Assembly (NCBI RefSeq): GCF_021513155.1
Contig: NZ_CP090983.1
Coordinates: 1,349,001-1,413,000, forward strand
Source of the DNA: Jeotgalibaca sp. MA1X17-3
GTDB lineage: Bacteria; Bacillota; Bacilli; Lactobacillales; Aerococcaceae
DNA: 64,000 nt
Reading direction: 5' to 3'
The notes beneath the pieces are model-generated. The model saw only the letters and a program-made list of their open reading frames with translations, was not told the DNA's origin and searched no databases. The translations under genes and the position numbers were made by a program. This document shows positions 55,580 to 64,000 of the stretch, piece by piece; positions within the stretch are counted from its first letter, which is position 1, and each line of letters begins with the position of its first letter.

Positions 55580-56404
55580 TTATTCATTAATTAGAAATGT
55601 TTCTAGTGTATAGGATAATTCAGTATAGGCATCATTTGTATACCAATGTTTTCCATTTCCTAAACAGGAACAGTAATACTGAATACCATTTTCAATGAGT
55701 GTTTTTCGAAAGTGTACATGTCCCATTATACTATGCTTAATAGGATATTTTTCGTAGAGACTATAGTAGCTTTTGGCTCCTAGAAAAGCATTATAATAAT
55801 CATAAATACGATTGGGTAGTGGTACAACAAACTGAGGGTGTGTAACTACATGAGTCATTAGAATGATTTCCCTATCCCCCACTAGCTGAATATCGTTTTC
55901 GATTTGATCTAACATCTGCTGAGCTACAACTTGATCTGGCTCGTTCCAGTGAACAAATAATCGATCATTCCAACCTCCTACCTTCAATTTTTTATTTTCA
56001 AACTCCACCGTCGAATACTTGTCACTAGCAAAGCCATAATCATACCACCCAGGGTTGCCTACAATTGCCGTTTGATCATTTATAATAAATGGATTTCTTA
56101 CTGGGGATTCTTCTCTATCTTGAAAGGCTTTGTATATTTCTTTTGTATTTGTTTCACCATTTCGAATCGACCAAAAATCATGATTTCCTGGTACAAACAA
56201 AATCTCAGATACATCATGTTCTGCCATCTGATCTAGAAATTTCAAAGAATCATGGTAGTCCGAACTAATATCTCCTGCTAACAAAAGTAAATCGATTTCA
56301 TTATTATATAATAGGTCCGCAAGAAGCCGATCATATTTTTGGCCTATTTCTAATTTCTTTTCGTTCATATCAATATGCAAATCAGATAAAACTCCTATTT
56401 TCAA
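55580..56404 (-). CDS. Metallophosphoesterase (calcineurin-like)
   Basis: This 274-residue two-metal phosphoesterase has SDLHID (residues 7-12), AGDISSD (about 63), VPGNHDFW (about 92), THVVTHP (about 195) and MGHVHFRKT (about 238). All five motifs of the family are present. The start is TTG with GTAGGAGAG upstream. The substrate is unknown; its position 17 bases before corA suggests cotranscription, but no functional link is evident. Confidence 0.88.
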   Translation of the reverse strand: MKIGVLSDLHIDMNEKKLEIGQKYDRLLADLLYNNEIDLLLLAGDISSDYHDSLKFLDQMAEHDVSEILFVPGNHDFWSIRNGETNTKEIYKAFQDREESPVRNPFIINDQTAIVGNPGWYDYGFASDKYSTVEFENKKLKVGGWNDRLFVHWNEPDQVVAQQMLDQIENDIQLVGDREIILMTHVVTHPQFVVPLPNRIYDYYNAFLGAKSYYSLYEKYPIKHSIMGHVHFRKTLIENGIQYYCSCLGNGKHWYTNDAYTELSYTLETFLINE

Positions 56405-56502
56405 ACGGCTCTCCTACTTTCTATTTATTCATTTCATATTCTATTTTGAGTATATCACAATTCTGAAAAACTTCTTTTCTTTACCATTTTAAAAATAAAA
56501 AA

Positions 56503-56531
56503 ATAGACTGAACAGAAAAGACTCAGTCTAT
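56503..56531 (-). terminator. Terminator after ppaC
   Basis: A 9-bp stem ATAGACTGA/TCAGTCTAT with an 11-base loop, followed on the reverse strand by TTTTTTATT. Confidence 0.85.
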
Positions 56532-56543
56532 AGTTATAATGAT

Positions 56544-57473
56544 TTATTTAGAATATGCTTTTGTAAGTTGTGGAACTACCTGTTTTTTACGAGATACAAC
56601 TCCGGGAAGGAATGCTGCATGCCCTTCTAAATCAACATGGAAGGCATTTTTAACAACATCAACTCCATCTCCAACTGCTAAAATAGTAGAGTTACTTTCG
56701 ATGATATCAGTGATAACGAGAACGAATAAGTCATACCCTTCTGTTGTATTTCTTGTATTCATAAGCGTACATAAGTCCTCTTTTCTTTCGATAACTTCAT
56801 CAATGTCTACAGTGTTAACTTGTGCGATTCGAACGCTTTTATCACTCATTGGAAATGATTTTGCGTCCAAATCTAATAGTTCCTCATTTGATTTACTAGT
56901 TAAGTTTGTACCTGCTTTTAACATTTCTAGACCGTACTCTTCAATATCAACTCCAGCAAGAGTGGCGAGTTCTTTTGCTGCTTCCTGGTCCTCGTTGGTA
57001 CAAGTAGGCGATTTGAATAGTAAGGTGTCAGAAACAATTGCCGAAAGCATCAAGCCAGCTAATGAAACTGAGATTTCTAGTCCTTTTTCTCTAAACATTT
57101 TATAAATAATTGTATTCGTACATCCTAGTGGTTCTGCACGGTAAAATAAAGGATTAGTTGTTTCAAAATTTGAAATACGATGATGATCAACCACATATTT
57201 TACTTCAACATCTTTAATATCAGAAACACTTTGCTGCGCTTCGTTATGATCTACTAAAGCAACTGCCTTTGTTTCATTAGAAGCCGTATGAATAACTCGA
57301 GGTGCTTCTGTATGAAAGTGGTTTAAAGCATACGCTGTTTCTTCATTAGGAGCTTCTAGTGCAACTGCTTCTGCTTCTACTCCTATTTCATTTAGATAAT
57401 GTGCAAATGTGATTGCTGATGCAATTGCATCTGTGTCTGGATTTAAGTGTCCAAATACTAATAACTTTTCCAT
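56544..57473 (-). CDS. ppaC: Manganese-dependent inorganic pyrophosphatase (family II)
   Basis: PpaC hydrolyses pyrophosphate and so drives biosynthesis. The 309-residue DHH phosphoesterase has GHLNPDTDAIASA (residues 8-20), ALVDHNEAQQS (about 73), YVVDHHRI (about 95) and a DHHA2 C-terminal domain with a basic SRKKQ near the end. No CBS insert is present, so it is the unregulated form. AAAAGGAG lies before ATG. A long open frame on the opposite strand is a shadow. Confidence 0.95.
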   Translation of the reverse strand: MEKLLVFGHLNPDTDAIASAITFAHYLNEIGVEAEAVALEAPNEETAYALNHFHTEAPRVIHTASNETKAVALVDHNEAQQSVSDIKDVEVKYVVDHHRISNFETTNPLFYRAEPLGCTNTIIYKMFREKGLEISVSLAGLMLSAIVSDTLLFKSPTCTNEDQEAAKELATLAGVDIEEYGLEMLKAGTNLTSKSNEELLDLDAKSFPMSDKSVRIAQVNTVDIDEVIERKEDLCTLMNTRNTTEGYDLFVLVITDIIESNSTILAVGDGVDVVKNAFHVDLEGHAAFLPGVVSRKKQVVPQLTKAYSK

Positions 57474-57511
57474 TAATCAATTCTCCTTTTTATATGTTCT
57501 TTCAATCATAA

Positions 57512-57557
57512 TAAAAAAAAGGAAAAGGGCAATAAATAATCATGCCCTTCCCTTTTA
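57512..57557 (-). terminator. Terminator after pflA
   Basis: A stem of about 14 bp (AAAAGGGAAGGGCA with TGCCCTTTTCCTTTT, one mismatch) followed on the reverse strand by a T-run. Confidence 0.8.
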
Positions 57558-57565
57558 TTATTCTT

Positions 57566-58329
57566 TTAAAGTTGTTGATACCCCATATATTCGTCACAAC
57601 GTAATAATTTACGAGCATTTTCTACTCGAGCAGCAGTTGGAGGATCAATTCCTTCTAATTTATAGGGAATTCAAGAGTTTCCCATTTATAAACCCCCATT
57701 TTATGATAGGGAAGAATTTCTACTTTAACTACATTTTTCAAGGTAGCAATAAAATCTCCTAGGCGTGAAAGGTACTCATCATAATCTGTCCGTTCTGGAA
57801 TAAGTACGTGACGAATCCATACAGGTTTTCCGATTTTTGATAAGTATTTTGTCATTTCAATAATACTATCATTTGGCCACATCGTAAGTTCTTTGTGTTT
57901 CAAACGATCAATATGTTTAATATCCATTAAAATTAAGTCAGTTACAGCCATCAATTCTTCAAAACGACTAAAGAATGGCTCATCGTAAGTAAAGGGTTGT
58001 CCACATGTATCTAGTGCCGTGTGGACTCCTTCTTTTTTAGCTTTTGTAAATAATTCAATCAAAAAATCGATTTGGAGTAATGGCTCACCGCCACTGATCG
58101 TGATACCACCCTTGGAACCCCAGAATTCTTGATATTGAAGAGCCATATCTAGCACTTCATCTGTTGTCATTTCAGTTCCGCCACCTATATCCCATGTATC
58201 AGGATTGTGACAGAATTGACATCTCATTCTGCAACCTTGCATAAATACTATAAAGCGGATTCCAGGGCCATCAACAGAACCAAAACTTTCCGTCGAATGT
58301 ACGAAACCAGTTTGAGGTGAGGTCATCAT
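57566..58329 (-). CDS. pflA: Pyruvate formate-lyase activating enzyme, 3' end frameshifted
   Basis: PflA is a radical SAM enzyme that installs the glycyl radical on PflB. The 4Fe-4S motif CRMRCQFC (CX3CX2C) is near residue 31, with STESFGSVDGPGIRF before it and TISGGEPLLQ after it. As given, the frame stops at 57655 after EFPIN. One missing base near 57664 restores YKLEGIDPPTAARVENA and runs to TAA 57566, the family C-terminus, giving about 254 residues. The start is one of three ATGs at 58326-58332 behind AAAAGGAG; 58329 is a middle choice. It follows pflB after a terminator. Confidence 0.9.
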
Positions 58330-58358
58330 CATTAACTCCTTTTTCATCAATTAATAGA

Positions 58359-58390
58359 AAAAGGATAGATATTATATCTATCCTTTTTTT
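58359..58390. terminator. Terminator between pflB and pflA
   Basis: Stem AAAGGATAGAT/ATCTATCCTTT with loop ATTAT. It has A-runs and T-runs on both sides. It lies between the two reverse-strand genes, so pflA may be expressed by readthrough at a lower level than pflB. Confidence 0.75.
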
Positions 58391-58401
58391 ATTTTTTAAA
58401 T

Positions 58402-60630
58402 TTACATACTTTCGTGCATTGTACGATTGATAACATCCATTTGTTGCTCACGAGTCAATTTAATGAAGTTTACTGCGTAACCAGATACACGTATAGTCAA
58501 TTGTGGATAGTTTTCTGGATGGTCCATTGCATCTAGAAGAGTCTCTCTGTTAAACACGTTCACGTTTAGATGGTGTCCACCTTTTTTAATGTATCCGTCT
58601 AACATATTTGAAAGATTTTCTTTTTGAACTTCTTCTTCACGTCCTAAAGCTTTAGGAATGATAGAGAATGTATTGGAAATTCCATCTAATGAATATTTGT
58701 AAGGGATTTTAGCTACAGATGATAGGCTAGCTAAAGCTCCATGAGTATCTCTACCATGCATTGGGTTAGCACCTGGTGCAAATGGTTCACCTGCAAGTCG
58801 ACCGTCAGGAGTAGAACCAGTTTTCTTACCATATACTACGTTAGAAGTAATGGTTAAAATAGAAGTAGTTGTAACAGAATCTCTGTATGTATGGTGTTTT
58901 TGAACTTTTTTCATGAATGATTTCAACAAATCGATTGCGATTTGGTCTACACGATCATCGTTGTTACCATATTTTGGATAGTCGCCTTCAATTTCAAAAC
59001 CAGTTGTAATACCATCTTCGCCTCTGATGACTTTAACTTTTGCATATTTGATTGCAGAAAGTGAGTCAGCAGCAACTGAGAATCCAGCGATACCAGTTGC
59101 CATTGTACGCATAACATGAGTATCGTGTAGTGCCATTTCTAAGGACTCATATGAATACTTATCATGCATGTAGTGAATTACATTTAATGTATTAACATAT
59201 AACTTAACAATCCATTCCATCATTACATCATATTTTTCCATTACTTCATCATAATCTAAATATTCAGAAGTGATTGGTTGGTATTTAGGTCCAACTTGTT
59301 TCTTAGTTTTTTCATCAATTCCACCATTAATTGCATAGAGTAATGTTTTACCTAAGTTTGCACGAGCACCAAAGAATTGCATTTGTTTACCAATCTTCAT
59401 TGCTGATACACAACATGCGATACCATAGTCATCGCCCCACTCTGGACGCATTAAATCATCATTTTCATATTGAATAGCACTTGTGCTAATTGAAATTTTA
59501 GAACAGTAGTTTTTAAAGCCTTGCGGAAGCATAGTAGACCATAGAACGGTTAAATTAGGTTCTGGTGCTGCTCCTAGGTTCTCTAGCGTACGTAAGAAAC
59601 GGAAGCTACTCTTTGTAACCATAGAACGTCCGTCAAGTGCCATTCCACCAATTACTTCTGTTACCCATTGTGGATCTCCAGAGAATAGTTCTTGGTAATC
59701 AGGTGTTCTTGCATACTTAACCAAACGTAATTTCATTACGAAATGATCAATAATTTCTTGAGCTTCTTGTTCAGTGATAACTCCATTTTCCAAATCACGT
59801 TGAATATAAACGTCTAGGAAAGTTGAAGTACGTCCTAGAGACATAGCCGCTCCGTTTTGTTGTTTTACAGCTGCTAGATATCCGAAGTACAACCATTGGA
59901 ATGCTTCTTGCGCATTTTTTGCTGGTTTAGAAATATCAAATCCATAAATATTTCCTAACTCTTTCAATTCTTTCAAAGCTCTATACTGCTCACTGAATTC
60001 TTCACGTAAACGAATGATATCGTCTGTCATTGTTCCATCGCCGATATTTTCGTATTCATTTAACTTATCTTGCATAAGGTAGTCTACACCGTATAAAGCT
60101 ACACGGCGATAGTCTCCAATGATTCGTCCACGACCATACGCATCTGGTAGACCGGTAATAATACCTGCGCTGCGAGCTGCACGCATTTCTGCTGTATAGG
60201 CATCAAAAACTCCTTGGTTGTGAGTTTTTCTATAATCACGGAAGATTTTTGAAATTTCTGAATCAATTTCATAGCCAGATTGAGAAGCCGCTTGCTCACT
60301 CATTCTTATTCCACCAAATGGCATTAAACTTCTTTTTAGTGGCTTTTCAGTTTGAAATCCAACAATTTTTTCTTTATCTTTATCGAGGTAACCAGCATCA
60401 TGAGAAACAATAGTTGAAACCACTTTTGTATCCATATCTAGAACTCCACCAGCATCTCGCTCTTGCTTCGTTAATTCCATTACTTCTTCCCAAAGTTCTT
60501 TCGTATTTTCTGTTGCTTCAGCTAGGAATGCTTCGTCACCTTTATATTCCGTATAGTTATTGAGAATGAAATCGCGAACGTCAACTTCCTGTTTCCAAGT
60601 TCTTCCTTTGAATCCCTGCCATTGTTCCAT
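58402..60630 (-). CDS. pflB: Formate C-acetyltransferase (pyruvate formate-lyase)
   Basis: PflB splits pyruvate with CoA into acetyl-CoA and formate under anaerobic conditions. The 742-residue protein has the active-site Cys pair in YGIACCVSAMK (about residue 410) and the glycyl-radical site RVSGYAVNF (Gly about 717). Length and motifs are normal. AGGAGGAA precedes ATG. The promoter carries two copies of AACACGTT. It indicates mixed-acid fermentation from pyruvate, in keeping with a facultative lactic acid bacterium. Confidence 0.96.
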   Translation of the reverse strand: MEQWQGFKGRTWKQEVDVRDFILNNYTEYKGDEAFLAEATENTKELWEEVMELTKQERDAGGVLDMDTKVVSTIVSHDAGYLDKDKEKIVGFQTEKPLKRSLMPFGGIRMSEQAASQSGYEIDSEISKIFRDYRKTHNQGVFDAYTAEMRAARSAGIITGLPDAYGRGRIIGDYRRVALYGVDYLMQDKLNEYENIGDGTMTDDIIRLREEFSEQYRALKELKELGNIYGFDISKPAKNAQEAFQWLYFGYLAAVKQQNGAAMSLGRTSTFLDVYIQRDLENGVITEQEAQEIIDHFVMKLRLVKYARTPDYQELFSGDPQWVTEVIGGMALDGRSMVTKSSFRFLRTLENLGAAPEPNLTVLWSTMLPQGFKNYCSKISISTSAIQYENDDLMRPEWGDDYGIACCVSAMKIGKQMQFFGARANLGKTLLYAINGGIDEKTKKQVGPKYQPITSEYLDYDEVMEKYDVMMEWIVKLYVNTLNVIHYMHDKYSYESLEMALHDTHVMRTMATGIAGFSVAADSLSAIKYAKVKVIRGEDGITTGFEIEGDYPKYGNNDDRVDQIAIDLLKSFMKKVQKHHTYRDSVTTTSILTITSNVVYGKKTGSTPDGRLAGEPFAPGANPMHGRDTHGALASLSSVAKIPYKYSLDGISNTFSIIPKALGREEEVQKENLSNMLDGYIKKGGHHLNVNVFNRETLLDAMDHPENYPQLTIRVSGYAVNFIKLTREQQMDVINRTMHESM

Positions 60631-60699
60631 GAGCTTGATTCCTCCTAAAAATATTTTTGTTTTTTTATTAGTGATATATGTAACACGTTTTATATTTAT

Positions 60700-60727
60700 A
60701 GTATAACACGTTAAAAAGATTGTGCAA
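60700..60727 (-). promoter_or_regulatory. pflB promoter with AACACGTT repeats
   Basis: On the reverse strand, -35 TTGCAC (60722-60727), 16 bp, -10 TATACT (60700-60705). Direct repeats AACACGTT at 60682-60689 and 60705-60712 flank and overlap the -10 region, 23 bases apart, a spacing near two helical turns. Confidence 0.6.
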
Positions 60728-60858
60728 CACTTATCAATTAAAAAATCAATTTTTTCTTTTTTATTTATCTATTTCGCCCATAAGTCTATTCTGACAACCT
60801 TTTAAAAAAATATATTTTTAAAAAAATCTGCTACTTATTTCACTTTCTGTGTGAAACA

Positions 60859-60898
60859 AAAAGAATCGAACTGTATTATATAACAGTTCGATTCTTAT
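60859..60898 (-). terminator. Terminator of parEC
   Basis: A 14-bp perfect stem AAGAATCGAACTGT/ACAGTTCGATTCTT (60861-60874 with 60883-60896) followed on the reverse strand by TTTTTG. Confidence 0.85.
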
Positions 60899-60920
60899 CT
60901 TTTTGTACTAAAACACATTT

Positions 60921-63394
60921 TTATTTTAGTGTTTGTGAAGAAAAAAACATTTTTCTTACGGAGAATACTTCTCCCTCACTTTGCTCATTTAAAAATGAAG
61001 ATCCGTTACTGTATCGAGGAGTATAAGAAATATCTTTATTTACAATTTCTTTTTCTGCTCCCCGAGAAGTTTTAATGGAATAGATGGTGTTCAAATCAGA
61101 AGTCTCATCCATATAAATAACTCGATGTGGATTTGTTTTCAATTCTTTAAGAAGTAGAACGCCCCGCTTCGCTCTTCCCGTTCGGGCAACCTCACCTGAA
61201 CGGAATCGTTTAACATTTCCTCGTTGAGTTATAATTAGGATTGGATACTTATCGTTTCCTTCTTCAAATACTACGCCGCCCACTACATAATCCTCTTCTT
61301 TAAGATTAATAGCCTTTACTCCACTTGTTCTAAGCCCAGTAATGGTTGCTTCCTCTACCAGGTATCGCAAGGCATAGCCACTATGGGTAATTAAAAAGAC
61401 TTCTGGATTTGCTTGTCCTTCAACAAAATGAATACTTTGCACAACATCTGTTTTAGTTTTTAATTTAATTGCAACACTTTTTTCTTACGATATCCTCTAA
61501 AGGTTTTGTATTCAGAAAGTTCACTCTGTTTAATAAATCCTTCCTTGGTTATAAAAAGAACTTGCTTGTTTTCTTTATACTTGTCACCATTTGGTAGGAT
61601 TTTTGCAGCTATCACTTCTTCTTCGGAATTAAAGGGGATCGTTTGGGATAAATGGTGACCCATTTCTTTCCATTTTAGTTCTGGAAGTTCATGAATAGGA
61701 AAATGAATATAATCCCCCTTATTTGTAAAAATTGCAATAGCATCCAGAGTAGATGCTTTTTCAATTAACAATGGTTGATCTCCATCACGCATTCCGATAC
61801 TTTCTAATTCAGAAGCACCAAAAGAACGTTGGTTTGTCCGTTTATAGTATCCCTCTTTAGTTAATACGACATACACTTCTTCTTCGGCAATCAAAAACTC
61901 GGTTTCAATTTTAATTTCATCAATTTCTTCTTCTACAATCGATCTTCTCGGTGATGCGAACTTTTTCTTAATTTCAGAAAGTTCATTTTTCATCACTTTA
62001 TACAAAATCTTCTCATTTTTTAAAATACTATTGTAAGAAGCAATTTGTTCGTTTAATTCTAACTTTTCATTTTGTAAAGCCACAATATCTGTATTCGTTA
62101 ATCGATACAATTGTAAAGAAACGATTGCTTCTGCTTGAATTTCTGTAAAATTAAAGGATTTCATTAAGTTTTCTTTAGAGTCTTTTTTATCTTTACTATT
62201 ACGAATCAGATGAATAACTTCATCCAAAATCGACATCACTTTAATAAGAGCATCTACAATGTGGAGACGTGCTTCTGCTTTTCTAAGGTTATAATTTGTT
62301 CTACGAGTGATTACTTCTTTTTGATGGCCAACATATGCTTGTAAGATATCAGCTAACCCAACTTGCTTCGGACGTCTCTCATCAATTGCCACCATATTAA
62401 AATTATAATTAATTTGTAAATCGGTGTTCTTAAATAGATAATTCAAGATTCCGTCTGTATTGGCCTCTTTCTTCAGCTCTATCACAATTTGAAGACCGGT
62501 TCGATCAGACTCATCCCGAACTTCTGCTATTCCTTCTATTTTTCTATTGATTCTTATTTCATCAATCCGTTTAACAAGAACCGCCTTATTTACTTCATAG
62601 GGAATTTCATTAATCACAATTTGTTGTTTCCCACCACGTAACTTTTCAATCTCCGTTTTAGAGCGAACAACTACTTTCCCTTTTCCAGTTTTGTAAGCAC
62701 TTTTTAATCCTTCTAAGCCTTGAATAGTTGCTCCAGTAGGAAAATCAGGTCCTTTCACATATTTCATTAACTGACTTAAGGTTGCATTTGGATGATCAAT
62801 CAAATGCAAGGTAGCATCAATTACTTCTCCTAAGTTATGAGGAGGGATATCCGTTGCGTACCCTGCAGAAATCCCAGTAGTTCCATTAACTAGCAAGTTA
62901 GGATAGCGTGCTGGTAAAACAATAGGCTCTTCATCTGTATCATCAAAGTTTAAAATAAAATCTACAGTTTCTTTATCAATATCACGTAAGAGCTCTGCAG
63001 ATATTTTAGACAGACGTGCTTCGGTGTACCGCATCGCTGCTGCTGGATCTCCATCCATACTTCCATTATTACCGTGCATCTCAATTAGAGGCTCCCGCAT
63101 CTTCCAGTCTTGACTCATTCGTACCATCGCCTCATAAACACTAGAATCTCCATGCGGATGATAGTTTCCGATGACGTTTCCGACGGTTTTTGCTGATTTT
63201 CTAAATTGTTTTTCGGATGTATTTCCACCTACGTACATAGCATAAAGAATCCTTCGCTGTACAGGTTTCAATCCATCACGTATATCTGGAAGGGCACGGT
63301 CTTGAATAATGTACTTTGAATAGCGACCAAAACGATTACTCATGATGTCTTCCATCATCAACTCTTTTATTCCTTGTTCTTGTGCTTCTCCCAC
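60921..63394 (-). pseudogene. parC: DNA topoisomerase IV subunit A, frameshifted in this sequence
   Basis: ParC cuts and passes DNA to separate daughter chromosomes. The conceptual 824-residue protein has DRFGRYSKYIIQD-like SNRFGRYSKYIIQDRALPD, catalytic Tyr in AAMRYTEARLS, and the quinolone-determining stretch YHPHGDSSVYEAM in its wild-type (sensitive) form. The frame breaks at the six T of 61478-61483 (six A on the coding strand). A seventh is needed to read RKKKSVAIKLKTKTDVV. The second piece (60921-61442) is the C-terminal beta-propeller end. The GTG start overlaps the parE stop by one base. Confidence 0.93.
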
Positions 63395-64000
63395 TACCTG
63401 TCACCACTTTCAATATGAAGCTCTATTTGATCAATTTCATCGCTTCTATCTATTAATTTTTCTTTTTTATCTTTTTTCATTTGTTTTTTTACTTCTTCTG
63501 AACCTTCATTCACTTCATTTAAATCAATGGAATCGTCTTCTAAAATGCTTTTTTCTTCTTCCATAGAGAATTCAACATTTTTCTCGATCCATCTTCTTCT
63601 CGGCTCTACTTTATTTCCCATTAACGTTGTTACTCTTCGCTCTAATTGAGCTTTATCATCCACTAGGACTCGGACTAACGTTCGAGATTCAGGATCCATG
63701 GTTGTTTCCCATAGTTGGTCAGCATTCATCTCACCCAATCCTTTGTATCGCTGAAGGATGTAGCCTTTTCCAATGATTTTAGTTTTTTCTACTAATTCTT
63801 TTTCTGTCCACGCATACTCAATTTTTTCCTTTTTACCAATTCCTTTAGATATTTTAAAAAGTGGTGGTTGTGCCAAATAAATTTTCCCTGCTTCTAGTAG
63901 TTCTTTCATATATCGATAAAAAAATGTCAGTAATAGAACTTGAATATGAGCCCCATCCGTATCCGCATCCGTCATGATAATGACTTTGTCATAGTTACTA
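63394..64000 (-). CDS. parE: DNA topoisomerase IV subunit B, C-terminal part
   Basis: This is the TOPRIM and C-terminal region of ParE, the ATPase subunit of topoisomerase IV. The frame is open to the window edge, so the gene begins beyond 64000. Visible motifs are VIIMTDADTDGAHIQ (the TOPRIM Asp cluster that binds Mg), YIAQPPLFK-like YLAQPPLFKIS, RYKGLGEMNADQLWETTMDP and RTLVRV. The C-terminus is unusually long and acidic or Lys-rich after NKVEPRRRWIEKN (about 60 residues). parC follows with a one-base overlap. Confidence 0.94.
   Translation of the reverse strand, partial: SNYDKVIIMTDADTDGAHIQVLLLTFFYRYMKELLEAGKIYLAQPPLFKISKGIGKKEKIEYAWTEKELVEKTKIIGKGYILQRYKGLGEMNADQLWETTMDPESRTLVRVLVDDKAQLERRVTTLMGNKVEPRRRWIEKNVEFSMEEEKSILEDDSIDLNEVNEGSEEVKKQMKKDKKEKLIDRSDEIDQIELHIESGDR

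Noticed and set aside
56539..57105. A long open frame (188 codons) on the forward strand across ppaC
   Set aside because: It lies wholly opposite a clear ppaC with all DHH motifs, has no RBS and a Ser/Thr-rich composition typical of an antisense shadow.
60675..60715. A possible CcpA cre site in the pflB promoter
   Set aside because: The central CG is out of register with the TGNNANCGNTNNCA pattern on both strands.
1..64000. CRISPR arrays, prophage modules, tRNA or rRNA genes, replication origin
   Set aside because: No regularly spaced repeats, phage structural genes, cloverleaf or rRNA segments, or dnaA-box clusters were seen.

Overview
The window is a stretch of chromosome from a low-GC Gram-positive bacterium of the order Lactobacillales. 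Carnobacteriaceae (Carnobacterium and relatives) is my best guess. The reasons are AT-rich codon use, strong AGGAGG-type ribosome binding sites, frequent TTG and GTG starts, PolC, LexA, a PyrR attenuator, a Mn-dependent pyrophosphatase, a pyruvate formate-lyase pair and AddAB of the RexAB type. The translation/lipid cluster also lacks dxr, as in mevalonate-pathway lactic acid bacteria. The family assignment is inference; no rRNA is present.

Layout. 1-503: right end of an IS3-family (IS150-like) element. 540-5873: lexA (reverse) with its SOS box, yneF, a heterodimeric ABC exporter, and a PlsC-type acyltransferase (reverse). 5981-22088: the conserved block rpsB-tsf-pyrH-frr-uppS-cdsA-rseP-polC-rimP-nusA-ylxR-ylxQ-infB-rbfA. 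22181-29594: addB-addA. 29704-32408: a polar amino-acid ABC importer and a small membrane protein. 32514-35224 (reverse): three exported envelope proteins. 35436-38914: lspA, rluD and the short pyr operon pyrR-pyrF-pyrE. 38958-40661 (reverse): rqcH. 40812-44142: a candidate small RNA, a leader-peptide attenuator and a TrpXYZ-like ABC importer. 44278-46764: xpt, an Ohr/OsmC gene, a sulfatase remnant and coaBC. 47373-51022 (reverse): an M42 peptidase, a DUF3307/SatD pair and a sirtuin. 51157-53791 (reverse): an amino-acid importer under a lysine riboswitch. 53933-60630: a GT32 glycosyltransferase, then on the reverse strand a CorA-like transporter, a phosphoesterase, ppaC, pflA and pflB. 60921-64000 (reverse): parC and the end of parE.

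Regulation is unusually readable. I see a LexA box over the lexA promoter; a terminator in the rimP-nusA leader; a PyrR attenuator; a lysine riboswitch with its terminator; a Trp/Tyr-containing leader peptide followed by competing hairpins before the TrpX-type importer; and a large inverted repeat before satD. The Trp leader is the most interesting element.

A major caveat is base-level quality. At least eight genes, most of them essential or core (rpsB, uppS, cdsA, pyrR, parC, pflA, the lysine permease and a small membrane gene), are broken by single missing bases, mostly in A/T runs. rpsB also has an in-frame TAA, and an Ohr gene has one extra base. This pattern looks like sequencing or assembly error rather than real decay. 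Broken genes are listed as pseudogenes only to describe the sequence as given.
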